A stretch of DNA of 57,149 nt from NCBI GenBank assembly GCA_002688185.1, contig NZCE01000004.1:1-57149 (forward strand). Direction: 5' to 3'. Below the pieces are notes generated by a model that saw only the letters and a list, made by a program, of their open reading frames with translations, did not search any database and was not told the DNA's origin. The DNA comes from Spirochaetales bacterium (GTDB lineage: Bacteria > Spirochaetota > Spirochaetia > ARS1246). Every line of letters starts with the position of its first letter. Positions within the stretch are counted from its first letter, which is position 1. The position numbers and the translations under genes are program-made. Positions 1 through 6,845 of the stretch are shown one piece after another.

Positions 1-2
1 CT

Positions 3-59
3 TACGAAATCAATAGACTTGCTGCCGATTACCTTTATGCAGTTCTTAGTGAAGCATGA
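3..59 (+). CDS. 3' end of an upstream gene (partial)
   Basis: The third reading frame is open from the window edge and ends with TGA at 57-59. It gives 18 residues of helical character ending in LYAVLSEA. The amphipathic composition and the stop followed by a regulatory-looking gap suggest the true C-terminus of a gene that starts outside the window. The product cannot be identified from so short a piece. Confidence 0.4.
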   Translation, partial: YEINRLAADYLYAVLSEA

Positions 60-110
60 AGAATTTTGCCTTGCGCAAATACGCGAACTTGATTGCTTCA
101 ATTCAAAGGT

Positions 111-139
111 TGATTATATACATTGTGTAGTGTACACAA
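111..139. promoter_or_regulatory. Palindromic operator next to a -10-like box, upstream of the glycosyltransferase
   Basis: A perfect inverted repeat, TTGTGTA (123-129), GTG, TACACAA (133-139), lies just after an AT-rich TTATATA stretch (114-120) that resembles a -10 box. Seven-base arms with a 3-base centre are typical of GntR- or LacI-type operators. The site is about 60 bases before the glycosyltransferase start, where a repressor could block transcription. No regulator gene is nearby, so the binding protein is unknown. Confidence 0.5.
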
Positions 140-197
140 AACGTCCGGAATTGGGGTTATAGACTTTCCCAATGGTTATCGACATACTACTTGGTCA

Positions 198-1598
198 ATG
201 GAAAAGAACGGCTTTCGTTTTGGGATAGTCAGTGGCAAGTTGGGAGACGTAGACGGCGTTTCGTTGGAAACCGCAAAATGGATAGATGTGCTCATAAAGC
301 AGGGCCATGAGATATTTACCATCGCGGGGAGATATGCCAGCGAGTTAAAGAACGTACCGTCGGAAAACCAGATACCGTGCGAGGAAATTCAGTTTGGCAG
401 CCCGGAACAAATATATTATGAAAAGCTCGTGTTCCCCCATCTTTATCGGCGGTCTCCCCACATAAGTGAAGATCGCAGGAAAGAGATAACCGACCAGCTC
501 GAAATCGAGGGGAATGAGGTATCTAACACCCTCCTGGAAATTGTCCAAGGGTATGATATAGATGCAATCATTGCGCAGAATACCAATGCCATGCCTATGA
601 CATTGTTGGGAGGGATCGGCGTTTACAAACTCGCTACCGAGCGGAGAATCGCGACGATTTTTCACCACCATGATTTTTGGTGGGAACGGAGTAGGTTTAG
701 CAACAATCATATAGAGTCCCTGCTTTCACGAATCATGCCTCCGTCGGATCCAGGCTTGGAGCACGTGGTCCTTTCTTCGTACGCTGCTCATATTCTACGG
801 TCGATAAAGCGTGTTCAGCCGTGGGTAATTCCTAACTGTGAGGATTTTACTCATGCGGTTGCGCTGGACGACTACAATAGAACCTTTCGTTCTGAGTTTG
901 GTTTTAGCAACGACGATCTACTTATTGTGCAGCCGACCCGCATCGTCCGCAGAAAGCGCATTGAGGACGCTCTTCACCTGGTAGAGGAGCTTATAAAGGC
1001 GTACCCTGAGTTGGGGAAGAAGATTCACGTGATAATCTCCCTCTATCAGGGCGATGAACCGGATGAGAACTACCTGGAGGAAATTCTTGATCTGTCTCGA
1101 AAACTGGGCATTGCCCTCCATCTGATATCGGATCGAGTGTCGGCCCGGCGGGGAGTTGATGCTGAGGGCAGAATGCTTTTCACAAACCGCGACGTATTGG
1201 CCAACGCCGATTTGGTCACGTATCTTCCCCTTTGGGAAGGCTTTGGCAACGCATATCTTGAAGCGGTGGCCGCCCGGGCCCCCGTAGCGATCAGCACGTA
1301 TCTTGTATATAAAACCGATCTAAAAATCATGGGTTTTCAAAACCTCGAGATCCTTGACTCATACGATGATCGCGGAAATCTCATCATCTCAGACCACGTG
1401 GTACATCAGGCACACGCAATTCTTACTGACTCGAAGGCGAGAAAGACCATGACTGACACCAATTTCGATATTGGTAGGCGTTTGTTTGGATTCCAAACTC
1501 TGTACCGTCTTCTCGAGGGTGTGGTTGACGATTACAGCGATGAAATCAGGGCATCGAGGAAGCGAATCAGAAAGAGCAAAGCATCCTATTCGGTGTAG
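198..1598 (+). CDS. GT4-type glycosyltransferase
   Basis: A predicted cytosolic retaining glycosyltransferase of 466 residues with the GT-B fold. The N-terminus (FRFGIVSGKLGDVDGVSLE) is the usual first beta strand and glycine-rich acceptor-side loop. The C-terminal half carries the GT4 EX7E motif, E347-GFGNAYL-E355, which binds the nucleotide-sugar donor, and a basic stretch (PTRIVRRKRIED) follows the linker. The reading frame stays open upstream to a TTG at 123, but that codon lies in the palindrome, so I take the ATG at 198. No strong Shine-Dalgarno precedes it. Family members of this length make sugar-glycerate compatible solutes, sucrose or polysaccharides. Donor and acceptor cannot be told here. 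Confidence 0.82.
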   Translation: MEKNGFRFGIVSGKLGDVDGVSLETAKWIDVLIKQGHEIFTIAGRYASELKNVPSENQIPCEEIQFGSPEQIYYEKLVFPHLYRRSPHISEDRRKEITDQLEIEGNEVSNTLLEIVQGYDIDAIIAQNTNAMPMTLLGGIGVYKLATERRIATIFHHHDFWWERSRFSNNHIESLLSRIMPPSDPGLEHVVLSSYAAHILRSIKRVQPWVIPNCEDFTHAVALDDYNRTFRSEFGFSNDDLLIVQPTRIVRRKRIEDALHLVEELIKAYPELGKKIHVIISLYQGDEPDENYLEEILDLSRKLGIALHLISDRVSARRGVDAEGRMLFTNRDVLANADLVTYLPLWEGFGNAYLEAVAARAPVAISTYLVYKTDLKIMGFQNLEILDSYDDRGNLIISDHVVHQAHAILTDSKARKTMTDTNFDIGRRLFGFQTLYRLLEGVVDDYSDEIRASRKRIRKSKASYSV

Positions 1599-1608
1599 AG
1601 CAATTTTC

Positions 1609-2523
1609 CTATCCGACTCCAAATGCAATTGACGGGTTTTTCCGAGTCATGAGCTCTATAGTATTCTCAGCCACGCCTTTCTTTCTCATAAACGGTATAA
1701 AGTCATCAAAGAGAAAAGTGAAGGGCCGCACCGTTCCACCGTTCGGTTCTCCAACATGGTACCAGCCGGCATCATGGGATAGCATTACTTTATGCTCGAG
1801 TCCTGCCTCCAGAAGTACCGCAAAAGAATCATAATGTTTGTCTTGCGATTGCGGCCCTAGGCCGTCGAGGCTGATCCAAACGCCCCTTTTCGCTAGTTCG
1901 ACAAGCTTATGCGGATCTTCTTCGTTCTGTGCGTGGACAAAAATCCATTTCTCGGGGCCGACACCAGTTCTATATAATATATCCACTATCTCAAAAGCTG
2001 CCGCAGCCACCCCCGTATGGGTAGCAATGGCGAGACCAGTTTGTTTACTTGTGATCGCCGCGGCCTTTATCACCTTTATCTGAGTAGGTGCCAAAGTGTC
2101 GTTCGCCACGGCAGTTTTAATAAAGCCCGGCCGAATATCAGTGCCGTCGATGCCTTCCTCAGACTCACGTATCCAATCCGCCGCCAATTCCTCGGCTGTG
2201 ATTTCAAAGGTCCGCTTTGGCAGAAACGGCTCTTTATATTGGCCTGTGTTGGTAATAATATGAAGATCTGTCTCCTGAGAGAGATCTCGAAACAATTGAA
2301 CATCCCGGGCAAGGAACATTGGTGTGCATTCTATGAGTGTTTGCACACCTCGCAGTTTGATATCTTCAAGATAGGGCCTCATTACAAGTTTCACCTCGTC
2401 GTCGACATATCTGTGTGTTCCCGTTTCCTCCGCGCCCACAAAATCAACTAAAATATGCTCATGGGGTAGTGTAAGTCCCATCTCTTTGGGAGAAATGGGC
2501 CCACGAACAGTGATAATATGCAT
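1609..2523 (-). CDS. Phosphotriesterase-family metal-dependent hydrolase
   Basis: A TIM-barrel amidohydrolase of 304 residues. The binuclear metal ligands of the phosphotriesterase family are all present: H21 and H23 (LPHEH), the carboxylated lysine K136 (GFIKTAV), H169 (ATHT), H197 (VHAQ) and D251 (SHDAGWY). Relatives include lactonases and phosphotriesterases of unknown physiological substrate. A GGAGGG ribosome site stands 8 bases before the ATG. It converges on the glycosyltransferase with only 10 bases between stops. A lactonase or carbohydrate-ester hydrolase is more likely than a true organophosphate enzyme. Confidence 0.88.
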   Translation of the reverse strand: MHIITVRGPISPKEMGLTLPHEHILVDFVGAEETGTHRYVDDEVKLVMRPYLEDIKLRGVQTLIECTPMFLARDVQLFRDLSQETDLHIITNTGQYKEPFLPKRTFEITAEELAADWIRESEEGIDGTDIRPGFIKTAVANDTLAPTQIKVIKAAAITSKQTGLAIATHTGVAAAAFEIVDILYRTGVGPEKWIFVHAQNEEDPHKLVELAKRGVWISLDGLGPQSQDKHYDSFAVLLEAGLEHKVMLSHDAGWYHVGEPNGGTVRPFTFLFDDFIPFMRKKGVAENTIELMTRKNPSIAFGVG

Positions 2524-2587
2524 AGGTTGCCCTCCAATTCACTTTTGTGCCAAGTATTTTTGTTTTTTGAAGGATAGCTCTATTTCA

Positions 2588-2616
2588 TTGAATTGGACAG
2601 CGTTTTGGCGTATATA
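2588..2616 (+). promoter_or_regulatory. Candidate sigma70 promoter for the GGDEF-EAL gene
   Basis: TTGAAT (2588-2593), a 17-base spacer and TATATA (2611-2616) lie just before the ATG at 2629. If this promoter is used, transcription would begin about six bases before that ATG. The message would then be nearly leaderless, or translation would begin at the next ATG (2671). Confidence 0.35.
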
Positions 2617-2628
2617 TGTGTAAGCACG

Positions 2629-4707
2629 ATGAGCACAACGATTGAGAAAAACCAAATAGCAGTAAACAGAATGTGCGCCGTACTCTCGGCACATGAATCG
2701 GTTTCGGAAATATTCGGAGTTCCCGTTGAATCACTAACCGGCAAAAACCTGATGTCGTATATCCCCGAGCATGCCCATGATAGTTTTCAGACCGAATGGG
2801 CAAATATCGTTGCCGGCATTTCCAGGTCCGTGTACGCAAATGTGATGCATTTATCCGGCTATGTCGTGCCCCTCGAGGTAGTAGCGAGGATAGTATCGGA
2901 GGATGTTCTCCATCTTTCACTCCTCGACCTCTCCCACCGTACGGCATTGCAGGACGAGCTAAATGCGGTCCGGGAAAACTATATGCTGCTGTCCGAGACC
3001 ACAACGGATGGGATTCTTCAGATAAATAATGATCTTCAGATTATATTTGCAAATAATGCGGCCGAGAAAATGCTTGATTTTGAGCACGGCTCACTGGTCG
3101 AGAAGAATCTATCTTTACTTTTTCCGTCTCCCCAGTATAAACGCTACAAAAAATTGATAATGCGTTATTTTGTCATCGACGACCAGGATAGACATTCAAC
3201 AGGCATGCAAAATGTAATGGAGGCGCTGGCACAAAAGAAAGGCGGAGACATGGTTGCCGTCGAACTTTCCATGGGCAACTCAAAAGGGGTCGGCGACAGT
3301 AGGCTCCTGACCTGCATTATCAGAGACATAACCCTTAGAAAAAAAGCCGACAGACGGCTTCGGTATCTCGCATATCATGACAAACTTACGTCTCTTGGAA
3401 ACAGGGACCGGTTTTCTGAAACATTGAATCGAACGTTGAAAGGCATGAGAGATAAACCTAATCATCATGCGGCTTTGCTCTATCTCGATCTCGATGGGTT
3501 TAAAAAAATTAACGATAGTCTCGGCCACGAGATGGGGGATGCAATCCTCAAAGCGTGTGCAAAGCGTCTCGGCAACTGTTTACGAGAAGGGGACGAAGTG
3601 TACCGTTTTGATTTTGAGGAGATATTCCGTCTTGGAGGTGATGAGTTTACCATTCTCCTTCCCTACATCAACAAGCCGGAGGACGCCGCCATCGTGGCCG
3701 GGCGGGTGATTGATAAGCTGACGCAGCCATACAACATCGAGGGCTGGGAAGCAATAAAAAATATCCGACTAGGTGTGAGCATAGGAATTGCTATCATTCC
3801 CCGCGACGGGCGCGATAGGACCACCTTGCTCAGAAACGCCGACGCCGCCATGTATCGCGCCAAGGAAAAAGGCAATAACTTCGAGTTTTTTACTGAAGAG
3901 ATGAATAATATGGCTATGGAACGGCTGCTCATGGAGGAGGGCATCCGGCAGGCATTGAGCGAGAATGAGTTTGAGCTTTACTACCAACCTATAGTAGATG
4001 CGGACAAAAATATCGTTTCAGCCGAGGCTCTGATTCGTTGGAATCATCCCAAGCGTGGAGTTTTACCCCCAAAAAAATTCATTTCTCTGGCAGAGGAAAC
4101 CGACCTAATCAAGCCTCTTGGAACTTGGGTGCTGTCTACTGCGTGTACCCAACTCAAGGAGCTTCATGAGGCGGGGTGGCCTGATATTCCTATCTCGATT
4201 AATCTTGCACCGGCACAGCTCGACCAGAGAGACATTGCAGACACAGTTGGCAGGATCGTCGCGCGGAGTGGCCTGGAGCCAAGACACTTACACATTGAGA
4301 TTACCGAGACAACGGTTATGCAAAACCCCGAGCTCTCACGACAGAAAATCGATCTTATAAAAGGGATGAACGACGGTGTAAAAATATCCATTGACGACTT
4401 TGGCATCGGATATTCGTCATTGGCTTACCTCACCCGATATTCCGTGGATTACCTGAAAATCGACCGGTCATTTGTTATGGGGATAGAGAAGAACGAAAAC
4501 GCTAAGGTGATCAAGACGATAATCGATCTCGCTACAAGTCTTGGCCTCGAGGTCGTGGCCGAGGGTGTCGAAACCGAGGAGCAATTTAGTCAGCTTTTGG
4601 AAAATGAATGCCACTATTTTCAGGGGTATTTATTCTCAAAGCCCCAGCCGTTGGAAAAGATTCGGGAATTGGTAAAAGGGAAGTCAGTCGGTCGTATGAT
4701 CGTCTAG
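2629..4707 (+). CDS. PAS-PAS-GGDEF-EAL cyclic-di-GMP enzyme
   Basis: A soluble 692-residue protein with two N-terminal PAS sensor regions (about 15-110 and 120-235), then a GGDEF domain with intact signature at 336-340 and an EAL domain with EAL at 466-468. The EAL domain keeps the phosphodiesterase residues: the EALIRW glutamate, asparagine in INLAPAQ, glutamates in IEITE, the aspartate pair in DDFGIGYSS, lysine in LKIDRSF and glutamate in AEGVE. The inhibitory RxxD site expected just upstream of GGDEF is absent, so product inhibition of any cyclase activity is unlikely. A net phosphodiesterase tuned by PAS ligands is plausible. The frame is open back to a TTG at 2593, but I take the ATG at 2629. 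Its last 24 bases overlap the convergent membrane protein gene. Confidence 0.93.
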   Translation: MSTTIEKNQIAVNRMCAVLSAHESVSEIFGVPVESLTGKNLMSYIPEHAHDSFQTEWANIVAGISRSVYANVMHLSGYVVPLEVVARIVSEDVLHLSLLDLSHRTALQDELNAVRENYMLLSETTTDGILQINNDLQIIFANNAAEKMLDFEHGSLVEKNLSLLFPSPQYKRYKKLIMRYFVIDDQDRHSTGMQNVMEALAQKKGGDMVAVELSMGNSKGVGDSRLLTCIIRDITLRKKADRRLRYLAYHDKLTSLGNRDRFSETLNRTLKGMRDKPNHHAALLYLDLDGFKKINDSLGHEMGDAILKACAKRLGNCLREGDEVYRFDFEEIFRLGGDEFTILLPYINKPEDAAIVAGRVIDKLTQPYNIEGWEAIKNIRLGVSIGIAIIPRDGRDRTTLLRNADAAMYRAKEKGNNFEFFTEEMNNMAMERLLMEEGIRQALSENEFELYYQPIVDADKNIVSAEALIRWNHPKRGVLPPKKFISLAEETDLIKPLGTWVLSTACTQLKELHEAGWPDIPISINLAPAQLDQRDIADTVGRIVARSGLEPRHLHIEITETTVMQNPELSRQKIDLIKGMNDGVKISIDDFGIGYSSLAYLTRYSVDYLKIDRSFVMGIEKNENAKVIKTIIDLATSLGLEVVAEGVETEEQFSQLLENECHYFQGYLFSKPQPLEKIRELVKGKSVGRMIV

Positions 4708-5202
4708 CTGATTATCCCCATTCTCTTGAACTTCCAATTTCTCTTTTAAGTAATCGTTAATTGTTTCCGTCTCGCTCAGGGCAACGTCTTCAAGGGCTGT
4801 TTTTTTTCTCATTTCATCAACAAGGTTTGCAAAGCCCTCGTATTCATTGGGCACCGTCAGAAGTTTATCCTCCTGCTCCTGGTACACGTACAGAAACGGT
4901 CTCCCTCTTCTTTGAGTGCAGTATCCGGCAAAGTCTATTTCATCCCAGGCCATTTCAGTGGCATCATTTTTTCCCAAGACAAACTGAATCGATTCCTCGT
5001 TGGTTTCTATCTTTGACCGTATGATATTGAGGATGTACTTAAACAGATGATAGGCAAAGTATGATGCAACAATGGTAACGATAATTGCTAGGAAAATGGG
5101 AAAAATAAAAAAACATGCTATGCCGGCCGCAGGCAGCAGCACAATAATTGCTATGATGACAACCATACGCGGATTTGAGGATAACGTGATGCGATATATC
5201 AT
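4684..5202 (-). CDS. Two-helix membrane protein of unknown function
   Basis: A 172-residue protein not recognised as a named family. It has a basic N-terminus, two adjacent hydrophobic segments (about residues 12-32 and 34-55) forming a hairpin in the inner membrane, a soluble domain with a PH-like or YcxB-like look (WDEIDFAGYCTQRRGRPFLYVY), and an acidic, polar C-terminal tail. YcxB-type proteins share the membrane hairpin plus beta-rich domain plan. That assignment is only a guess. The 3' end overlaps the diguanylate cyclase/phosphodiesterase gene tail to tail by 24 bases. Confidence 0.7.
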   Translation of the reverse strand: MIYRITLSSNPRMVVIIAIIVLLPAAGIACFFIFPIFLAIIVTIVASYFAYHLFKYILNIIRSKIETNEESIQFVLGKNDATEMAWDEIDFAGYCTQRRGRPFLYVYQEQEDKLLTVPNEYEGFANLVDEMRKKTALEDVALSETETINDYLKEKLEVQENGDNQLDDHTTD

Positions 5203-5257
5203 ATGGGATCGTATGGATATGTACCTTTACTGTCAATGATCCTGTGTCCTCTCAAGG

Positions 5258-6313
5258 CTAGGCGTGAAGAGCCGCTTGTCGTTTGTATTGATTTTCCAGA
5301 ACAATCGCCGTCATTGCTTCAATCACCGGCACGACACGTGGACATATGCAGGGATCGTGACGACCTTCTGTGACGATTTCCCGTTCGTTGCCTTGAGTAT
5401 CAATGGTTTTTTGTGGGATGGATATTGACGATGTCGGTTTCACGGCTACACGAAAGACAATTTCCTGGCCTGAGCTGATTCCGCCGAGAACTCCACCGGC
5501 GTTGTTGCTGAGATATCCGGTTGCATCTCGCCAGTCATTGTGTTCATCTCCGTGCATATCCGCGGAGGCGAATCCCCGGCCGAACTCTATTCCTTTTATT
5601 GCGCCGACGGATATAACCGCGTGGGCAATTTCGGCATCCAGTTTGTCAAAAACCGGATCTCCAATGCCGGGATCGACACCACGGACAACACACTCGATAA
5701 TCCCGCCTGTACTGTTGCCCTCTTCGGCAAGCTGAATTACGCGCTTAACCATTTCGGCGGCCGCGTCGGCATCCGGCGCCCGCATGGGGTTGTTTTCAAT
5801 TTCTCCTAGGTCGATTGATTCGCACTGCACTCCCGCCGCACGAAGTGTATACGCATGGATACTCACGCCGCGTCTTGCGAGCATTTTTTTTGCTATAGCG
5901 CCTGCGGCAACCCTGGCCGCGGTCTCTCGCCCGGACGCTCTTCCGCTGCCCCGGTAATCCCTTATCCCGTATTTTTTGAAATAGGTATAGTCGGCATGAC
6001 CCGGTCTAAAAAGATCTTTAATTGCCTCGTATGCCTCGGGGATCATATCCTGGTTCTTGAGAATCATCATTACCGGTGTTCCCGTTGCTTTTCCTTCAAA
6101 AACACCTGAGAGAATCTGAACCGTGTCGGTCTCTCTTCTTGGCGTTGTCACCGACGATTGACCAGGCTTCCTCCTGTCCAGTTCCTTTTGAATATCCGAT
6201 GTCTCCAACGCCAAGCCGGGGGTGACGCCGTCGACGACCACACCAACCGCCCCGCCGTGGGATTCTCCAAAAGTTGTCACTTTGAAAAACGAACCAAACG
6301 AATTACCAGACAT
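5258..6313 (-). CDS. aroC: Chorismate synthase
   Basis: The last enzyme of the shikimate pathway, which makes chorismate from EPSP with reduced FMN. The start MSGNSFGSFFKVTTFGESHG is diagnostic, and the internal RPGHADYTY and RGSGRASGRETAARVAAGA blocks that bind FMN and substrate are intact. At 351 residues it has normal length. Its first codons overlap the end of aroK by 11 bases, so the two genes are translationally coupled and belong to one operon read from the large secreted protein gene. Confidence 0.97.
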   Translation of the reverse strand: MSGNSFGSFFKVTTFGESHGGAVGVVVDGVTPGLALETSDIQKELDRRKPGQSSVTTPRRETDTVQILSGVFEGKATGTPVMMILKNQDMIPEAYEAIKDLFRPGHADYTYFKKYGIRDYRGSGRASGRETAARVAAGAIAKKMLARRGVSIHAYTLRAAGVQCESIDLGEIENNPMRAPDADAAAEMVKRVIQLAEEGNSTGGIIECVVRGVDPGIGDPVFDKLDAEIAHAVISVGAIKGIEFGRGFASADMHGDEHNDWRDATGYLSNNAGGVLGGISSGQEIVFRVAVKPTSSISIPQKTIDTQGNEREIVTEGRHDPCICPRVVPVIEAMTAIVLENQYKRQAALHA

Positions 6314-6845
6314 AATGATTCTCCTCGAGGGTTTTAATCAGGAGTGCAAAAGAGGCTTCCGTTCCGCCGCCGTCAAGCCGCACAATGATCTCAGATAGCT
6401 CTTCGTACCGCGGCGTTCTTCGATTGTAGAGTAGAATGAAGTCTTCATATGGATTCTCATTATCCAGAAAAGCCGGCACACCGCCTTTGGCAATCCGTTC
6501 ATACAGCACGTCCGCGGTCTCTTGGAGGTACACAAATACACCCAACCCGGAGAGTGGCCGTAATGCCCGCTCATTATCGATAGTCCCCCCCCCGAGAGCC
6601 GCGGCGACATTACCTCGAGAAAGATCCTCGGCCAATCGCTCCGCCGCCAATTGTTCGAGCCCCTGGAAAAACTCCCTGCCGTGCTGCCGGTAGATCTCTC
6701 TGCACGTGAGTGTCCTGTCAGACCTATATTCGGCCTCTACCAGGGTGTCAAGATCCCGATATTTGCCTTTCATATGCCATGCGAGCATGCGAGACAGGGT
6801 TGACTTACCTGAATGTTTCATTCCCATGAGTATGAAGTTCGTCAA
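6303..6845 (-). CDS. aroK: Shikimate kinase
   Basis: A 180-residue P-loop kinase that phosphorylates shikimate at the 3-hydroxyl. The Walker A motif is GMKHSGKST (8-16), the shikimate-binding aspartates are in DLDTLVE, and the glycine triplet LGGGTI is the expected substrate loop. The family usually has an arginine after the lid, which fits YNRRTPRYEE near residue 142. It overlaps aroC by 11 bases, and its ATG overlaps the stop of the upstream gene by four. It is therefore the middle gene of a coupled trio. Confidence 0.93.
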   Translation of the reverse strand: MTNFILMGMKHSGKSTLSRMLAWHMKGKYRDLDTLVEAEYRSDRTLTCREIYRQHGREFFQGLEQLAAERLAEDLSRGNVAAALGGGTIDNERALRPLSGLGVFVYLQETADVLYERIAKGGVPAFLDNENPYEDFILLYNRRTPRYEELSEIIVRLDGGGTEASFALLIKTLEENHYVW

